DNA of 64,000 nt from Lycocorax pyrrhopterus obiensis (taxonomy: Eukaryota; Chordata; Aves; Passeriformes; Paradisaeidae), in contig JACSVZ010000004.1 in NCBI GenBank assembly GCA_014706295.1, forward strand, positions 7,536,465-7,600,464. The letters run 5' to 3'. This document shows positions 35,226-49,390 of this stretch, one piece after another. The notes under the pieces are model-generated. The model was not told the DNA's origin. It saw only the letters and a program-made list of their open reading frames with translations, and made no database searches. Position numbers and translations under genes: made by a program. The first letter of the stretch is position 1. Every line of letters begins with the position of its first letter.

Positions 35226-38200
35226 CATCCCGTTCGTGCTGAGGCGCGGTTTCCGCGGGAGTGCAGCGAGGAAATGGGGGTACCCTGTGTGTGTGGGCTG
35301 TATGGCAATGGCGGGCGTTACCCCACCGGGTCTCTCTCTCTAGGAAGGAGTGGAGTGGAGTAGAATATCTCGCTGTAAAGTGGGCCCTGTGAGCAGGAGG
35401 GGCCAGCCCAGGGTGGGTGCTGGCTGTCCCTTATCCCAGCAGCCCTGTGCTCTCCACCAAAGCCTGTGCAGATCGCAAGTGAGGTGTGTCCCCTCCTCTA
35501 CGATGCCTCTATCCATGAGGTGTCCAGCTTCCTGCTGCAGCCCCTTGCAGCTGCCCTCCAAAGTGCGCTTCAGGCAAGGCTGGCTTTAGATTTATCCAAA
35601 TCTCGAGCTGTGTGAGGTGTATTAGACAGCCAGATGGGAACAGGGGTGATCTTAGGGCTTTTCAGTGGCGACACAAACTCAGCGGGCTATGGTTGCACAT
35701 CTCATCGCTGCCTGAAGGAGCAGAGAACGTGCTTGGCAACTTTCATGTGGAAAAGCTCCTATCAGTGGATGTACTCTGTACCTACACATGCATTTCTTCA
35801 GTCTTACCTCCTTTTTTGAAAAAAGCAACTTATGACTCACTTCTATGAGGAGGCTACTATAATGAAGTTTTTCGATACCATTCTAGGAACAAACTTTCTT
35901 TTTCATCACTTAAATTGAAGCAGTTACTTTGTTTTTGAAATGGCATTACGCTGGTCAGTGAAACTTGTTGTAGAGGTGATACTTTTGATTTGTGGAATGC
36001 CCTCTGGGTGGTTTCCAAAGGAAACTTTCTCTATAGCTTTGTTGAGGTGGTGTTCACCTGTGCTGTGGCTGGGAGTGTGGGAGGGATGCTTAAGCACTTT
36101 TGCACAGTTTTAAAAGGAAAAAAAAAAATAGTGTTTTGTGGTGTGTAGGCTACTCCAGAGTAGTGGAAGTAGTGGCTAAATTACCGCTGCTGTGAGGTTT
36201 GTATCTAGCAGGCAGGTACTGTGCTGTTGCTAATAAGTCATAAAAAGGACACTTAACTATGTTTTTAAAGCCTTTGTTGGCTTTCTAACTTTACAGATAA
36301 TGTGTGCTCAGCCATGTAGCTGCTGGATGGGGCTCAAAACCTGTATTTTTCCCATATGATTTTTTAAATCCAAAGCTTCTGTGTAATCCAACAGTTTAAA
36401 GTTAGGCATCTGTAGTCATCCCCAAAAGATTGCCAGTACAAGGAAAACCATAACATACTTGAATAAATAAATACAATTACACGTATTTACACTGTTCTGA
36501 TTGCCTGACCAATTCTAGAAGTGCTATGGGGATTCCAGTTCCTCAGTCTTCATTTTGTGGGTGTGTATTATGTGGTTTCTTTACTTTCTTTCTGGGACGG
36601 CTGGGGAAATCTTGTATTCAAATACACATTTGTGTTTTGGGCAGAATCTCAGAGGATGCAAGACCATGTAGTGCCAAATCAGATCCTGGGTGATGTAATA
36701 TGGGCTTAATGTGATGTATTACTGCACTTAATTCCTCAGTTAAGTTTCTTGGAAGGATTTCTGCAGCATTGAAGACTTGAAGAGCTGGAATGTGAATGGT
36801 CGCTTTTATTTTTTATCATGCCTAAAAGGAACTGCATCCTGTTAACATCTGTGTCAGGGTGGTAACACTGCTTTGTTTAATTCAGCTTGTTTGTCTTGAT
36901 CTGGTGGGTTGGCTTTTGCAGAGTGACTGTAATAGAAGATAGCACTGGAGCTGCTGGGATTGAATTTGAAAGTGATTCCAGTAGAATGGACAGGCATAGC
37001 AAGCTGTTGGTGGGTTAAAAGCAGGGCTGTAACTCTAGCACATAGAATAAACAGTTCCTATGTGTGTTTTGATGTTCTAGCTAGCTCTGGTGTTCAAAAC
37101 AAACTGATGTAAGAGACCAGAAAGTCAGATGCTTTTAACTCCTTCTGCTTGTGGTGAAGGTTTGCTTCTATTTTCTTTTTGTGTGTGTAAGAGACAAATG
37201 TTTAAATCCTTAAATCACTTTGTTAAATGAATGTTAACTATTTTGGGAGTAGATGCAGCCTCACAATTACATCAGGTGTTGGTAATGCCCCAGATTGCAA
37301 CGTGGTTTTAATAAATTGTGGGAGTAACAAACACAGCAGGGGCTGGCTCTGCCAGTTTATTTGCTAAATCCTGTGCTTGAGTTGGAGAGAGTTCTTGCCT
37401 CCTCACTATCACTGCCTCTGTTATATCAAATAACACATTAATTTTTTTTAGAAATAGCCCTCCCTATCTTCCTGCAAGCTGTGGTCTGGGAAAACTGATC
37501 ACTTCCCATCTCCCCTCTGTAAGGAGCCAGGTGAAAGCTGGTTCAGAAACTCAGGGCAGTCAGTAAAATGCAGCTGTTTTAGCAGGATGGGTGTGTCTGA
37601 TCACAACTTTTCTCCTGCACATGCTATCAGGAGTTGTTGTAAGCTTATGCTTGCTGTTTTGTTGCCACTGTTCCCTGTCTGTTGGCTCCTTTATTAGATG
37701 TTCAGTCTGGTATTTCGGCCTTGTTGGAATCAATAGGAAAATTTGCTTGGGTTTCAGGTCAGCAGTGTGGCCTGGTAGTGATAAAAGCTAACTGCACACT
37801 AGGCTGGATCAAAAGGAACATAACAGGACATCAAGTGAAGTGATTCTTTCTCTCTGCTGGTCACTCAGCAGCTGCATCTGGCACACCATGCCTGGATTTT
37901 GGTCCATCACTACAGGAAAGAGATGGAAAACCCTGTGCAAGTCCAACAGAGCCCATCTCCAAGGTGGAGAAAGGACTGGGGGAGCTGGACTTCTTCATCC
38001 TGGGAAAAAAAGTGGGTGAGGGGAGACCCAGCAGCACAAACTAAAGTGGAGAGTGGGAACTCTATGGGCAGAATTAAATAACTAAGCTTTTGTGGTCTGT
38101 TTGTTCTTCACAAGGGCCCTACAATTTGTGGGAGTTCATATATTTTGAATGCTTGTCTAATCCCTGCACACGCTGTTCAGGGGTGATGGGGGGGGCCACC

Positions 38201-41200
38201 AAGGTCTGAGAGTGCCACAAAATAAAGGTTATGTGGATGGGCAAGCAGTGCTTATTAGCTTTCACCCCAAAGTTAGAGAGCTCCTCCTTTTACCTTTTAT
38301 GCAGGATTTTTTTACTCTTTAAAGCTTTTTTTGTTTGTTTTTGGACACCCTTCCTGTAAATTTGCTTTAGCAGATCATCTCCTTTAGCTGTGGTCAATTT
38401 GGTTTTTCAGAACCAGTATGATTTTCTTGGGTGGTGTGCCAGCATTAGGGATTGTGCACCCAGGAAAGGTGGTTCTGATAGCAGGAGGAGGTGTACAAGT
38501 AAGAGAAAAATATCAAGTTGGTGTCATAATTTCTTGACTGGTGAAGTAGGTCTTGTAAATGGAAAGACCAGGGAAGGGAGAAAAATAGGGCTGAGGAAAT
38601 AAGGCGAAGGCAAAGAGAAGGCAGGTGCTGAGTGAGGCTGAAATGAAAGGAATGAGGCATTCAGAGGAAATTGCCAGCTGTAAATTTTCAGGGATGTCTG
38701 GGCAACACAACTAAAAGAATCTGTTAATGTCATGAGTGTCATTGTAAACAGCTCCAGCCTCCACCTCATCCTTCAGGAAAGGCCCTTTCCCCATCCATGC
38801 CTTTATGGGGGGGCGTGTCCTGACTGCGGAGTTTTCACTTTACTGCTCTGTGTCCATTGCCAAAGATTTCTTCTCAAAGCAGAGAAAGATGCCTTGTAGT
38901 TTCCACTTTCTCCTGCAGCTGTCCCACTTAGTTCTGGGATTATTGACATGATAGGACCAGGAAATATGTTTGGCTAATGAAAGGAATGCAGAGAATTTAT
39001 TCTGTCCTTCCACTCTTGTCATTCTAGAAATGGCAGAACTAATCCTGCCTGAGCATCCCACTTCTCACTGAGCATCTGCTGCCATTCTTAATTGTTTTGT
39101 TTTTTCTTTGGGAGAGCTTCCAGTGTACTTCTTTTATTCTTTAATTACTTTTGTTTGACTTCACTTTTACTGTGTCTTTGGCCTAACAAATTTTGCATTT
39201 AATTTCTTTTATTCTTATGTGGAAGAAAGCAACTGGTCTGTTTTGATGAATGTCCCAGATCAATGATTGCAGAGAGGCTGGATGTAAGAAGAATATTAAC
39301 AGCATTTGCAGATGATCATAAGTCAGGTGTTACAAACACAAGTAGGAAGAAATAATACAACATAATCTAAAAATCTTGGAAACAGGAAATTGAATGTAAC
39401 TGAGTGGAGAGGAGAAATAAAAACTGATGTGTCCTTGGGAAAAAAAAAAAAGAAGTTCAGTCCAAGGGAAAACTTGGAAAATAGAGCTGAGGGAGAAAGT
39501 GGAGAGCAAGTTAGTTATTCCTTTGCTTGGTGACAGGGCAAAGGAAAGAACAACATAATTAGGGAGTATCTGTGGGCATCTCTTGGAACAGCAGCAGGGC
39601 AGTGGCCTAAAGTAATTTTAGAACACTCAATATTTTAACTAAACCTGGGTATCTCATTATCAGTGTGTTGTAAATAGATGGGCACAATTTCAGAGACAAT
39701 TGGTAATTAACACTTGAGGGAGTAAAGGAATGAAACATGTAAAACATGGTAGGAAATGTTAGGAAACAAAATATCTGAGGAAAAGCCAGAGAGGGATATG
39801 TTCATCAATAAACTTCCTAAAGTGATGAACTGTAAACAGTTTATGAATATTTTGAGATAATTAAAATGGCTCTCAATAAGGATTAGGCATTAAACTTCAG
39901 ATTGTGGAGTAACTTTTCACAGTATGTACAAATCCATAAATAACAGATTCTAAGAAGGAACTGAAAAAAAACACTGGGAAAAAACACTGTATATTGCAAG
40001 GAACAAATTCTCCATCTGCAGTCTTTTAAAGATGTCATCTTTTTGGTGTCTCACTGATAACGGAATTCTTCTGTTAGCCAAATCTTGCTTGCCACATTCA
40101 TGTGAATTGTGCTGATGCTGACATGAGGTCAGAAGACAAAGGTAAGAAATTTCCCCCTTCCTCTAGTAAAGTTCAAATAAGTGAGTTTACAAAATTTTTG
40201 TTGAGAAAAGTCTTTAACCTGGGACTCTGCATGTAAACAAGTGAGCACAGTGAGCTATAAATATTCCTTTTGCATTATATAGCTATAAAGTAATACTCAT
40301 AACTTAAGAGAAATCAGCTGTTCTTCAAGAGCTGTTTAACTGTGATAAACTTGGCACAAATTCTGTCAGTCTCAGCTTTAGGAACAATTCTAGAATCTGC
40401 AGCTGTGAACCATCTTCTGTGATGCTGGGACTCTGTCAGAAAGATGGTGTGAAGTTTGCTGAGCTGATCTGCTGACACAGGGACTACCATAAAGCCATGT
40501 TAATAAAATCTTGCAAGGAGGCAAACTCCAAGTTGTCACCCTTCTGTTAAACCAGATCTGGTCATCTCTGAAGCATTCACTAGTTCTGAAAGTGTTCGGG
40601 GTTTTGTTTGTTGGTTTTGCTATTTTATTTGTTTGTTTTGGTTTTTTTTTTTTTTACTTACCTGCTTTGGATATAATTACTTAACTTTATTTTTTGGCCT
40701 AACAAACTTTTAAAGGACTTTAAGGGTTGTTTTTTTTTCAGGAAAGCCAGGTAGTAGGATTTGTGTTCCAAAATAGCAATCAAACTATAAAAGTTGAGGA
40801 ATCTGAGATAAAATATTCCATAGTGTCAGTGCTCTAAATGCCATTGGCAGAGACTATTGATTCTCCCCAATAAACTTTACACAGTGTTAAATCTAACAAT
40901 TGTCTCTGGGCAATTGTCTGTTGCTTAGGTCCACTTTGTATTTAAAATGGAACTGTTAACTTCATTGTGGTAATGTCTTTATTTGGAGCATTACTTGATC
41001 TTTTAGCTTTTGAGGCGACAACCTTTTCTCTCTAACATGTAAAATAACTCCAGATGGCATTTGAGGAACAGATCCACCAAAGATCAATGTTTTGTCTTTA
41101 GTAAATTCTTAGTATTTACAAGATTGGTGAAGCCCTGTCCTCTCTTTGATTTAGTGGGCATGTGATAACTTTCAGTCGTTATTCTGATTTAAACTGAAAA

Positions 41201-44200
41201 AACCGCACTTTATATCCACAGGTAACAGTAATGCCCCTTCTGGAATAACAGTCAGTCTCTTGCGTCCTCCCGTACCTGGAATTGTGGATCACAGGATATG
41301 AGTCCAGGGTATGAATGTGAGTGTGGTAGATGTCACTTCCATGATAGTTGGTGGCTTTAGTGGCTGCCAAATTCATAAACACATCAGGATAACATACAGG
41401 TTATAGCTCCAAGTGAGACTGTTTTATAACTGATTTATCTCAGTCCAGTCTCAGCTTTATAACTGAGCCTAAATTCCAAACTGTCCCTCAGCATTTCCAG
41501 GTGTTTTTAATGCATTGCCTTTCCCTTCCATGCTGTTGCATGTGCAACTTGGCTATCCTTTCCTTTCTACAGTGAATAGCCTTGAGATTAAAATGTATTC
41601 CCCAAGTGATGAACATAGGGCTATCATTCCAAAACAAGCTCCTTTAGCTTGCTCATTTTGGAAATCAGCAACACCTTTTTTTTTATGTTGGGAAAAGAAG
41701 GAGGTAGAAGGATGGAAGGAGTAGAAACCAAATCACTATTTAGGTTTTTCTTGGAGAGGTGATACTAAGAAACAATTCGGAGGAAGCTGCAGCTTTCAGT
41801 TTTGAGCAAATAACACTGTGCTGAAGGAAAAGATCTCACATCCTTCCCAAGGTTTTGAAGATGAGCTTTTTGAATGTATATAATATGTGCACAATCATCA
41901 TCCAATTCATTAGGCTTCTTGGTTATTATTTTTTTCATATTTTCACAGTGAACTCCTTGATTTTAGATATGGGGGTTTTTTTTGTTTAAGCTTTTTGTGT
42001 CTTTTCACTCATTTCTCTATTTCAGTCCATAAATTATTGTTCAGCCTTTGGCAAGCTGTATTTTTAAGATGCTGCTCTCTTCTGTCATACCTGTGACTAA
42101 ACTTAGTCTTTGATCACGTTCCTTTGTGACTGGTCTTTTCCACTGTGAAGGGAAAATTAGAACTAAAAAAAAAGTATTTCTATCCTTAGAATCCTTTTTC
42201 CCCTGTGAGCATCCTTTGGAGAATTTTATTTTAAGGGAGCATCCCTGCAAGCTCTGTGTTCAGGTAGCAATAAGCAATTTTGTAGGCAGGGTAGAATGAG
42301 AAACTTGGCATCACAGACTAAAAATGACAGGGCTGCCACAGAAGCTGCCACAGAAGCTGCCACACATTCCTCGTGTGACAGAGGTCACCACGCTTCCGAG
42401 GGGGATGTCAGCGACACCTTCCATGGCAAAAGCCAACTTCACTTCCCCCTGTAACGAAGGATTAGGTCAAAATACCTCCAGTTACTTCCCAAAATGTGAA
42501 AGATGCTGGTATGGGTGACCAGTTTGTCTGTGTGGATGGACAGGCCTGTTGTCATTCCCTGTTTCCTTCTAGGACTGCAGCAAAGATGCTGGACATGTTT
42601 TCTTCCTGGGGAATTAGACCTCAACAGTTTGGGAAATGCAGGTCTTGAGAGCTGCTTGCGCAGAGAAAATGGGTAATTAGAAGCATGTGTTGTGCTGTGA
42701 GTTCCAGGGAGCTGTCTGGGCCAGAGTGAAAGGCTGGATTAGCACAGTGTGGCAGCTCTGTACAGATGCAAACCTGGAGTGCCTTTAACCATTCTAACCT
42801 CGTTGCAAACTTAGTTGAAAACGGGGTATTTATTCATAGGGTCTCCAGTTTGATGATTTTTCCCCTGGCAGTATCTTAGATGAAAATTTATATTTACATA
42901 TAATTTTTTTTGACCAGACTGTTGCCCAAGTTATTTCTGAAAACTGACTTTTTATAAACTAAAATATTGGCATTTGACTCCAGCTGAAGGAAAGAAATGT
43001 GGTATGATTTAGTTAAGTGTCACCTAACAGCAAATTAGCCTTAAACCCAAATTTATCTGTCCTGGATTGTAGATGGAAAAGAACTTCGGGTTAGTTTCAA
43101 GATGCCTGTCAGATACAACTCACACAGGTGAAAAAAGTTTCTAGGACAATGTACATGAAATAAAATTTCACTTTTCATCTGCCAAGTCCCTCATTCTTGC
43201 TCTGTTTGAAACTGGTATTGTGAGGAGGTAGCAAATTACTTTGTGATGTGTTTCAGCCAAACAAGCTTGTGGTTATGGCCGAGTAATGGAGACCTTTTAT
43301 ACTGATTTTTTATTTTGGTAAAGGGGTTCTCTGAGTTTGATGAAATACCCTATAAAATCTGTGGCTAAAAATAGAGATGCCACCTCCTCTTACAGCAGAG
43401 ATGTGTTTTGTGCTGAATACTTTCCCTGATGAAAATAATAGGCATGTAATGCTAGTATTTTTAATACTAGATTTTTATACAGAGAGGAGAAAGGCATTCT
43501 GCTTGTGATACTGTAAAGATCACTCACCTATGATCAATAATCCATTAGGAGGAATCTCTGTTCCATTTAACACCACTAACAAGTTTTTCAATCCCTTCCA
43601 AGTGTAAAGCAGGACAGAGAAGTAATCTGGAAGGTTGAACTGTGGAGGAAGTCAAAATAGCACCAAAAATAGTTGAATATAAAGGTACTTAGCAGAAACC
43701 ACGTCTAAAGCAGCCTTATTTTTAATACAAAATGTCTTGTAAGCCTGCCTGAGTCTGCTGTCCAGCTGAGAGGCCCAGTGAGGGCACCTCTTCAGTAAAT
43801 AGTGGAGTACCATGGCCATGAACACAACAAAACTGCTTTACAGAGATTTATTACACCTCACTCCTCAGAGAGGTATGAAATGTATCCAGCCTGGAGGAGC
43901 AAATAATGACAAAGGATGATACAAGTACTTCAGAGTTTTTAGCTGTGAGTGGCTGGCAGGATGTCCAGCCTTGATGATTTAATAATTGGTGGATTGGTGA
44001 CCATGCGTTTTATCTAGTGTTGGTTTGGGATTATCACTTTACGATCATTTGGGGCAGCAATTTCAGGTCAAATCCTAATTTTCCTTGCATGAAGAATTCC
44101 ACTATGTCCTTATGCATGGGAAGAAGTGTAGGAAAAGTAAATCTTCTTATGGATATTACTGTTTGGCACAGTCTAAAATATGTTTAATGGCTTTTGCTTT

Positions 44201-47200
44201 TTTGTAGACTGAGAAATCAAGTTTGAAAGCAAACCAACAATAGAGGCATTCATGGTTTGCTTTTTAAAAGCCACACATTGTCCTATCTTATTCAAAGCAG
44301 AATTTTTCTAATAACCAAATTCTCGGAGTCTGTTTCCCAAAGTTATGTAATAAAAACAATTGTCACATCTATTATGATAGTCTAGACTAGATGCAAAAGG
44401 AGAACTCTGGGGTAAGCATGGAGATTTTCTCATGGAAACAGATAACGGGAAGACTAAAATCTATTCTTCAGCTCTTTTAAATAAGTAGTCTAATCTCTAA
44501 CCTTTCAGAATAGTTCAGTTGTTTTCTTGGCGGGGGGGAAATGGCTGCAGTAGATTGTTCTAGAAGAAAATGTGCCATTGTCAGCCCTCCTCTGCTGGGT
44601 GGGTGATAAGGGCCTGTAAAAGCCCTGTGTTGTCTCCCAAGTAGTCCAGAAGCAAGGCTTTTCCTCTCCTATATGGATCCTTGTGTGTGTGAGATAGATT
44701 AATGGCTTGTCACGGGAGCACAAACCAAGCTATCGAGTTTAGCTGGAATGAAATGGTTCTATTTTCTGAAATCATGAATGGAACAGATTTTCCAAGTGGG
44801 AAACAAAGACATCTCCTCAGCTGATGCTGTGTTGCCTATAGTGGGGATCAGAGAACAACATTGCAAGAGGGGCCTGGATTTGTTTGCATCTTCCCATCCT
44901 GGTCCTACACCCCCCTCTGCCTCCTGCCCCCAGGTGGAGTGAGGTGCACGTAAGGCCGGGGCTGCCAAATCAGGAGAAGTTTCTATTAGGAACTCACCCT
45001 GCAGAACAGCAGTAATTTATGAGCTGGGGCCCGTTGCAAATACAAACTGGGTCTCAAGGGGGATGGGAATTTGTTCATATGTGCTGGTATTTGGGTCACG
45101 AGCCTGATGGAAGGGGACAACACAACCCATCAAGTTTGGGAGTGGGAGCTGTGAAATGTTACAGCAGCGGGATCATCCCTTGTGGCTTCTTGTAATTAGA
45201 TAAAATTTGCTGATTAATGAGGCCATAGTTTCACATAGGCTTTAAGCCAGCACTGAAATCTCACCTGACAAAAGTGATTAGTTTTAACCTGGATATGGAG
45301 CACTGTGGCTGTAGAAAACATTTTTTTCCGGTAGGGATGAGTATGGTGCTAGGATTAAGTGGAAAGGGGGGTGCAGAACATGTATATTCCTGGAATTTGG
45401 GAACACAAAAAAAATGAGGGGAAAATAAGACAAATGTATCCTCTTGCTTTTGAAGCTTTTTATCTTCTCAGTCTTTTTCTTACTCAGATGTTTTGCTGTA
45501 GCTTCCTTTTTAGGTTAGGTGAGGACATTCCTAAGCCAAAGGCCACCTGATCAGGTAGTGATGTGATGTTTGCTCTCCCTCCTTCACACTGAGCCAATTG
45601 TGTGAAATACAAGCCAGTATGAACTCCCCTCAAAAGTACACAGCTAAAAAGCCAAGTCACATTCAAATACACATAAAGTCATTTCAGATGCACAGGGAAG
45701 TTTTAAATTAAAAAGCTAAAGTTATGAAGTCAAAACCTTTGACTTCAAGGGATGTAATTTATTTTTTTCTACAATGTATTGTCCAGAATATTCTCCTTTG
45801 GGCAGCACTGTTTAAAAGTTTATTAATATATGTAAATAATTAGCAGCCTGGCTTGGTGGCATGAAGATTAAACTAAAGGTGCATATTGCTGGTCTATGGG
45901 ATAGATACAGAACCCATATAAACAGTGTGCATGGAATGCTATTTTTTGCATAGTTAGTACAGCTGTAACACTGAGAAAGCCTATAGGAGATAGTTTTTGG
46001 ATATAGAATGTAAAATGTATCTCAAGGGATGTGAGAGAGACATGATGGGTTGAAAATGGAAATCTTAATACAGTAGAAACCATGAAGGGGACAGTTCTGT
46101 ACAGCATTTAGTAATTTTCCCCCATTTTTTATCTTTAATGACATCGATCTTTTTCTTTCAGTTCCACCAATCTTGTAGGTGGAGTGGAAGTTGGCACTTG
46201 GAATATTTCTTACTCTAATAGGAGGAAGGAACAGTGAGAGCAAGGGACAAGAGCTTGATTGTTACACTGCTGCCTAAAGTAAGGGTTGCAGAAAATTACT
46301 TTTCCTGTAGCTGGGCAGGGTTGGTGGCACTCACAGGTTCTGGGTGCAGCCCAGTGATCAGCAGAAATGTGATGACTGTGTCACAAGTGACACAAATGTG
46401 TGGTGAGGAGGCAAGCTGGAGGTCAGGAATCCAGGGAGTCCACTCGAGTCAGGCACAGCAGGGGCAGGACTGAGCACAGACCTCAGGGAGGAACCAGGGA
46501 ATTCAGCCTGGGGTGAAATGTGTCAGTGGCCAGAGTGTGGGATGGGATGGGGGTCTCGGGGGAGGCTCTTCAGGGCAGTGAAGGCCCATCGATGCACTCA
46601 GGATCCAAACAGACTCTGAACTTCCCAAGGTAGCTTTTATTAGCAGGATTGCTTTTTGTACAGGGGGGAAAAAACCTACTTTGCACTTGGATTAAACTTC
46701 ATCTGCTTTAATTTTCACCCCAGCAGAGCTCCCTGTTACAGACAGATGAAGCAGTGCCAAGTGCTCTCACTAAGAACACCTGAACAGCATATTCTTTGTA
46801 GAAAGTTTACCCTTCCTATTAATTGAGGTTAATTGTAGCTTTGCAATTGCTACCCACAAGAGGAAAAGAAGAGTGTTTCTACCTCTGAGCTGTAATTTGT
46901 ATTTATAATTTTTTACTGTGATTGAAGGTACCACAAGTTTTAGGCCCTGGTAGTTGAAGGCACAGTGCACACACAGAGCCAAAGACTGATGACATCTCCC
47001 CCAAAAAACTTACCAAGTCAGAAAATAATGTAGGAAAGAAGTCTCACAGCATCCCCACAAAGTGAGGGTTGAGAATTGTGTGGACTCTGCCTTCCTCATG
47101 CTTGCAGAAGAAATATTTTTGACCTGAAACTGTGAAGTCAAACATGTTTTCTACAAGACCACTGCCACAATAGGTGAGACGGTAGCCTTGGAAGGCATCC

Positions 47201-49300
47201 AAAATCAGTGTATTTCAGGGAGAAGCTGGCAAGACTCCAAAGAAATAGGTTTTATTCTGCTTTTGGGGTGGTTGTTGTTCCTCTGGAGGTTGTAGACAGC
47301 ATTTATCAATTGAGTTATTTTGCATTTATTTTCATTGTTCTGAGACAATAAATTCTCAGTGGCAAGAGTTGCTCAAATACTGTAAGTATGGCATTTATTT
47401 CCTTTCCTTGACTGGAGAAAAGCCCTTTAGTTTGTAATCACTCTTTGAATAGTAGTCTGTGACCCAGGGAAGCTAATCTCAGCAGCAATAAAGGCTGTGT
47501 CTTTTGTGTCTTCAGAAAATAGAATTTTGAGGACCTTGGAAAATTTTTGGAACTTGACCAATCTGCGAATTCAGTATGCCTATTTCTGTCTCCCAGTGTT
47601 GGGAGAAGGAACCTCTAAAGTCTTCTCAGAGACCTAGAATAGCTTTTATTTTTTAGCTAACTTCCCTTTGTAATGTAGTTCATCTTTCCTTTGTTGATAC
47701 AGAGAATTTTACCGAGGAGGATAGTAGTTCCGTTATTTGTACTGGAAGAAAACTTCCCACCAAATCTTAATGTATGGCATTTCTGTGTCCTGGAGGGGGC
47801 TGTTCAGCCAAGTTTGTAAGGAAACACCCAATAACAAGGGTATTTTATTGCTGAGCTGAGATAAATCATCAGCTCCATCATCTTGTGTCTAAAACACTTG
47901 TGAATCTAATAATTATTTTTGTCAGCCAGCCCTTTGTGCTTTTCATCTCAGCAGTGCTCATTGTCAAATAGCAATTTCACTTGTTAACCCTCCTCCTATC
48001 TCCTGCTGAGGTTGTCTTGTTGGCCTGTTTCTGATCCAGCATGTTCCTTCTTCTTTAGACAATGGGATATGAGTTTTGTTCAAACCTTTTCCCAGTTGCC
48101 TCCTTGTGGGGTTAGAAAACCCCCAAAAAATTCTGGCTTATGGAGATTCACCAACTGGAAATCTGCCCTTAGATAACTACTGATGCAAAATTCCAACTTG
48201 CGTTTTGAAGTAAGGGGTTAGAGATGTTGATGTTTTACATCAACTCTGTCAGCAGTGTTAGGATCCTGGTCTGTGAAATTCCAAGTCTGTCCTGTAAATT
48301 TGGGTTTATAATCACAGTGCAGGCCTAGCAAAGGTGTTTCTACACTCGAAGTGCTTTCAGGTTATGCATGCTCCAATCCATTTCTGTGTTTATATGGACA
48401 TCTTCATGAGATACAAAGATACTCTTGATGCAGCCATCAGAGAAATGTCCACGGCTACCACTTCCCTTGACTCCTAAAGATACCCAGTTTGTCTGGTTTG
48501 GTTTGTGCTCTGCTTTCTGTCCCCATCAGGAAATCACCACTGACAGGATGCGTGGTTAGAAGCAAAACTTCAGCCCTGTGTGACCCTTGTGCTGCCTTGG
48601 AGAGGAGCAGTGACAGTTTGCTGAGTCTGGAAACACATTTCTCTTATCTCCAGGGCAAGTACAGTGACTGTTGCCTGCTTCCACCGTGGAGGACTATCAG
48701 TACTGTTCCATGTTGGTTACAGACATGACTAATCTCTCTTACTACTCTTTTTTTTTTTTCCCCCCAGAACTGCCAACTAAGCTTTTTCTATGATCATTCT
48801 CTAATATGTTTAAATCAAATGGAGGTGGGTTACTATAAACAGCCCTACTAGCAGGTGTACTCAGTGCAGCTCGTTTCAGCAGAAATGTGTTACAGAGAAA
48901 TTGTGAGTCAGGTGGAGAGGCAGCATAGAGCTCCAGTAAGGAGGGAATTCACATGTCCTGGAGACAGTCAGATATTTGCCTTGGCTTCCTGTTCACTTTA
49001 TCTCTGACTCCCTCCTCAGCCCTTTGTGGATGATCAAAACTGTGGAGGCTGCTATCGTTGCCTTCTTCAGCAAACCAGCCCTTCAGAGCAGGAGCAATTC
49101 CATTCTGTGAGTCTGTACCTCCTCCATGGTGAGTTTTTAGATGATGTGCAGTGAGAAGGGAACAAGGAGGTAAAAAGCTTTGTGTGCAAAGAATGTAACT
49201 GGTATTTGCCACCCCTGGGTTCTCTAGGGTCTCACTTCTCTAGCAGCAAACGTGGTCAACAATCACAAGAGACATTTTTCCACTTGTCACTCCCAGACAG
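35226..49300. other. Intergenic DNA upstream of XPO1, no gene recognised
   Basis: Apart from the CpG island edge and a possible noncoding exon at 35344-35478, I recognise no gene. A 12-base tandem repeat (GCTGCCACAGAA, 2.75 copies) lies at 42332-42364. T/G-rich simple sequence lies at about 40600-40660. The open frames are short, lack start or splice context and show no familiar peptide. Confidence 0.7.
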
Positions 49301-49390
49301 ATTCACAGACTGGTTTGGGTTGGAAGGGGTTTAAAGCCCATCTAGCTCCAACCTCCTGCCCTGGGCAGGGACACCTTTCCCTAGATACCC
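49301..49390 (-). mobile_element. CR1 LINE 3'-end remnant
   Basis: The plus strand reads TTCACAGACTGGTTTGGGTT then GGAAGGGG, CATCTAGCTCCAACCTCCTG and CTGGGCAGGGACACCTT. This is the well-known reverse-complement signature of the CR1 3' region, so the element points to the minus strand. Only about 90 bp is recognisable. CR1 is the dominant LINE of birds and other sauropsids, which supports the taxon call. Confidence 0.8.

Larger units (their letters stand above)
33100..35350. promoter_or_regulatory. CpG island over the XPO1 promoter
   Basis: Base composition shifts sharply from AT-rich flanks to GC-rich, CpG-dense sequence in this interval. It covers the leader, core promoter and upstream minisatellite. 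It includes a (TCC)n run at about 33319-33339, a CA run at about 33413-33426, an E-box CACGTG near 33375 and a G10 run near 34663. Long open frames here come from the low stop-codon frequency of GC-rich DNA. Confidence 0.88.

Noticed and set aside
34707..35228. 173-codon proline-rich open frame on minus
   Set aside because: It is the reverse translation of the G-rich minisatellite; the repetitive proline/serine pattern follows the DNA repeat.
42332..42364. 12-base tandem repeat giving a QKLP-like peptide repeat
   Set aside because: Fewer than three copies, no gene context; ordinary minor slippage.
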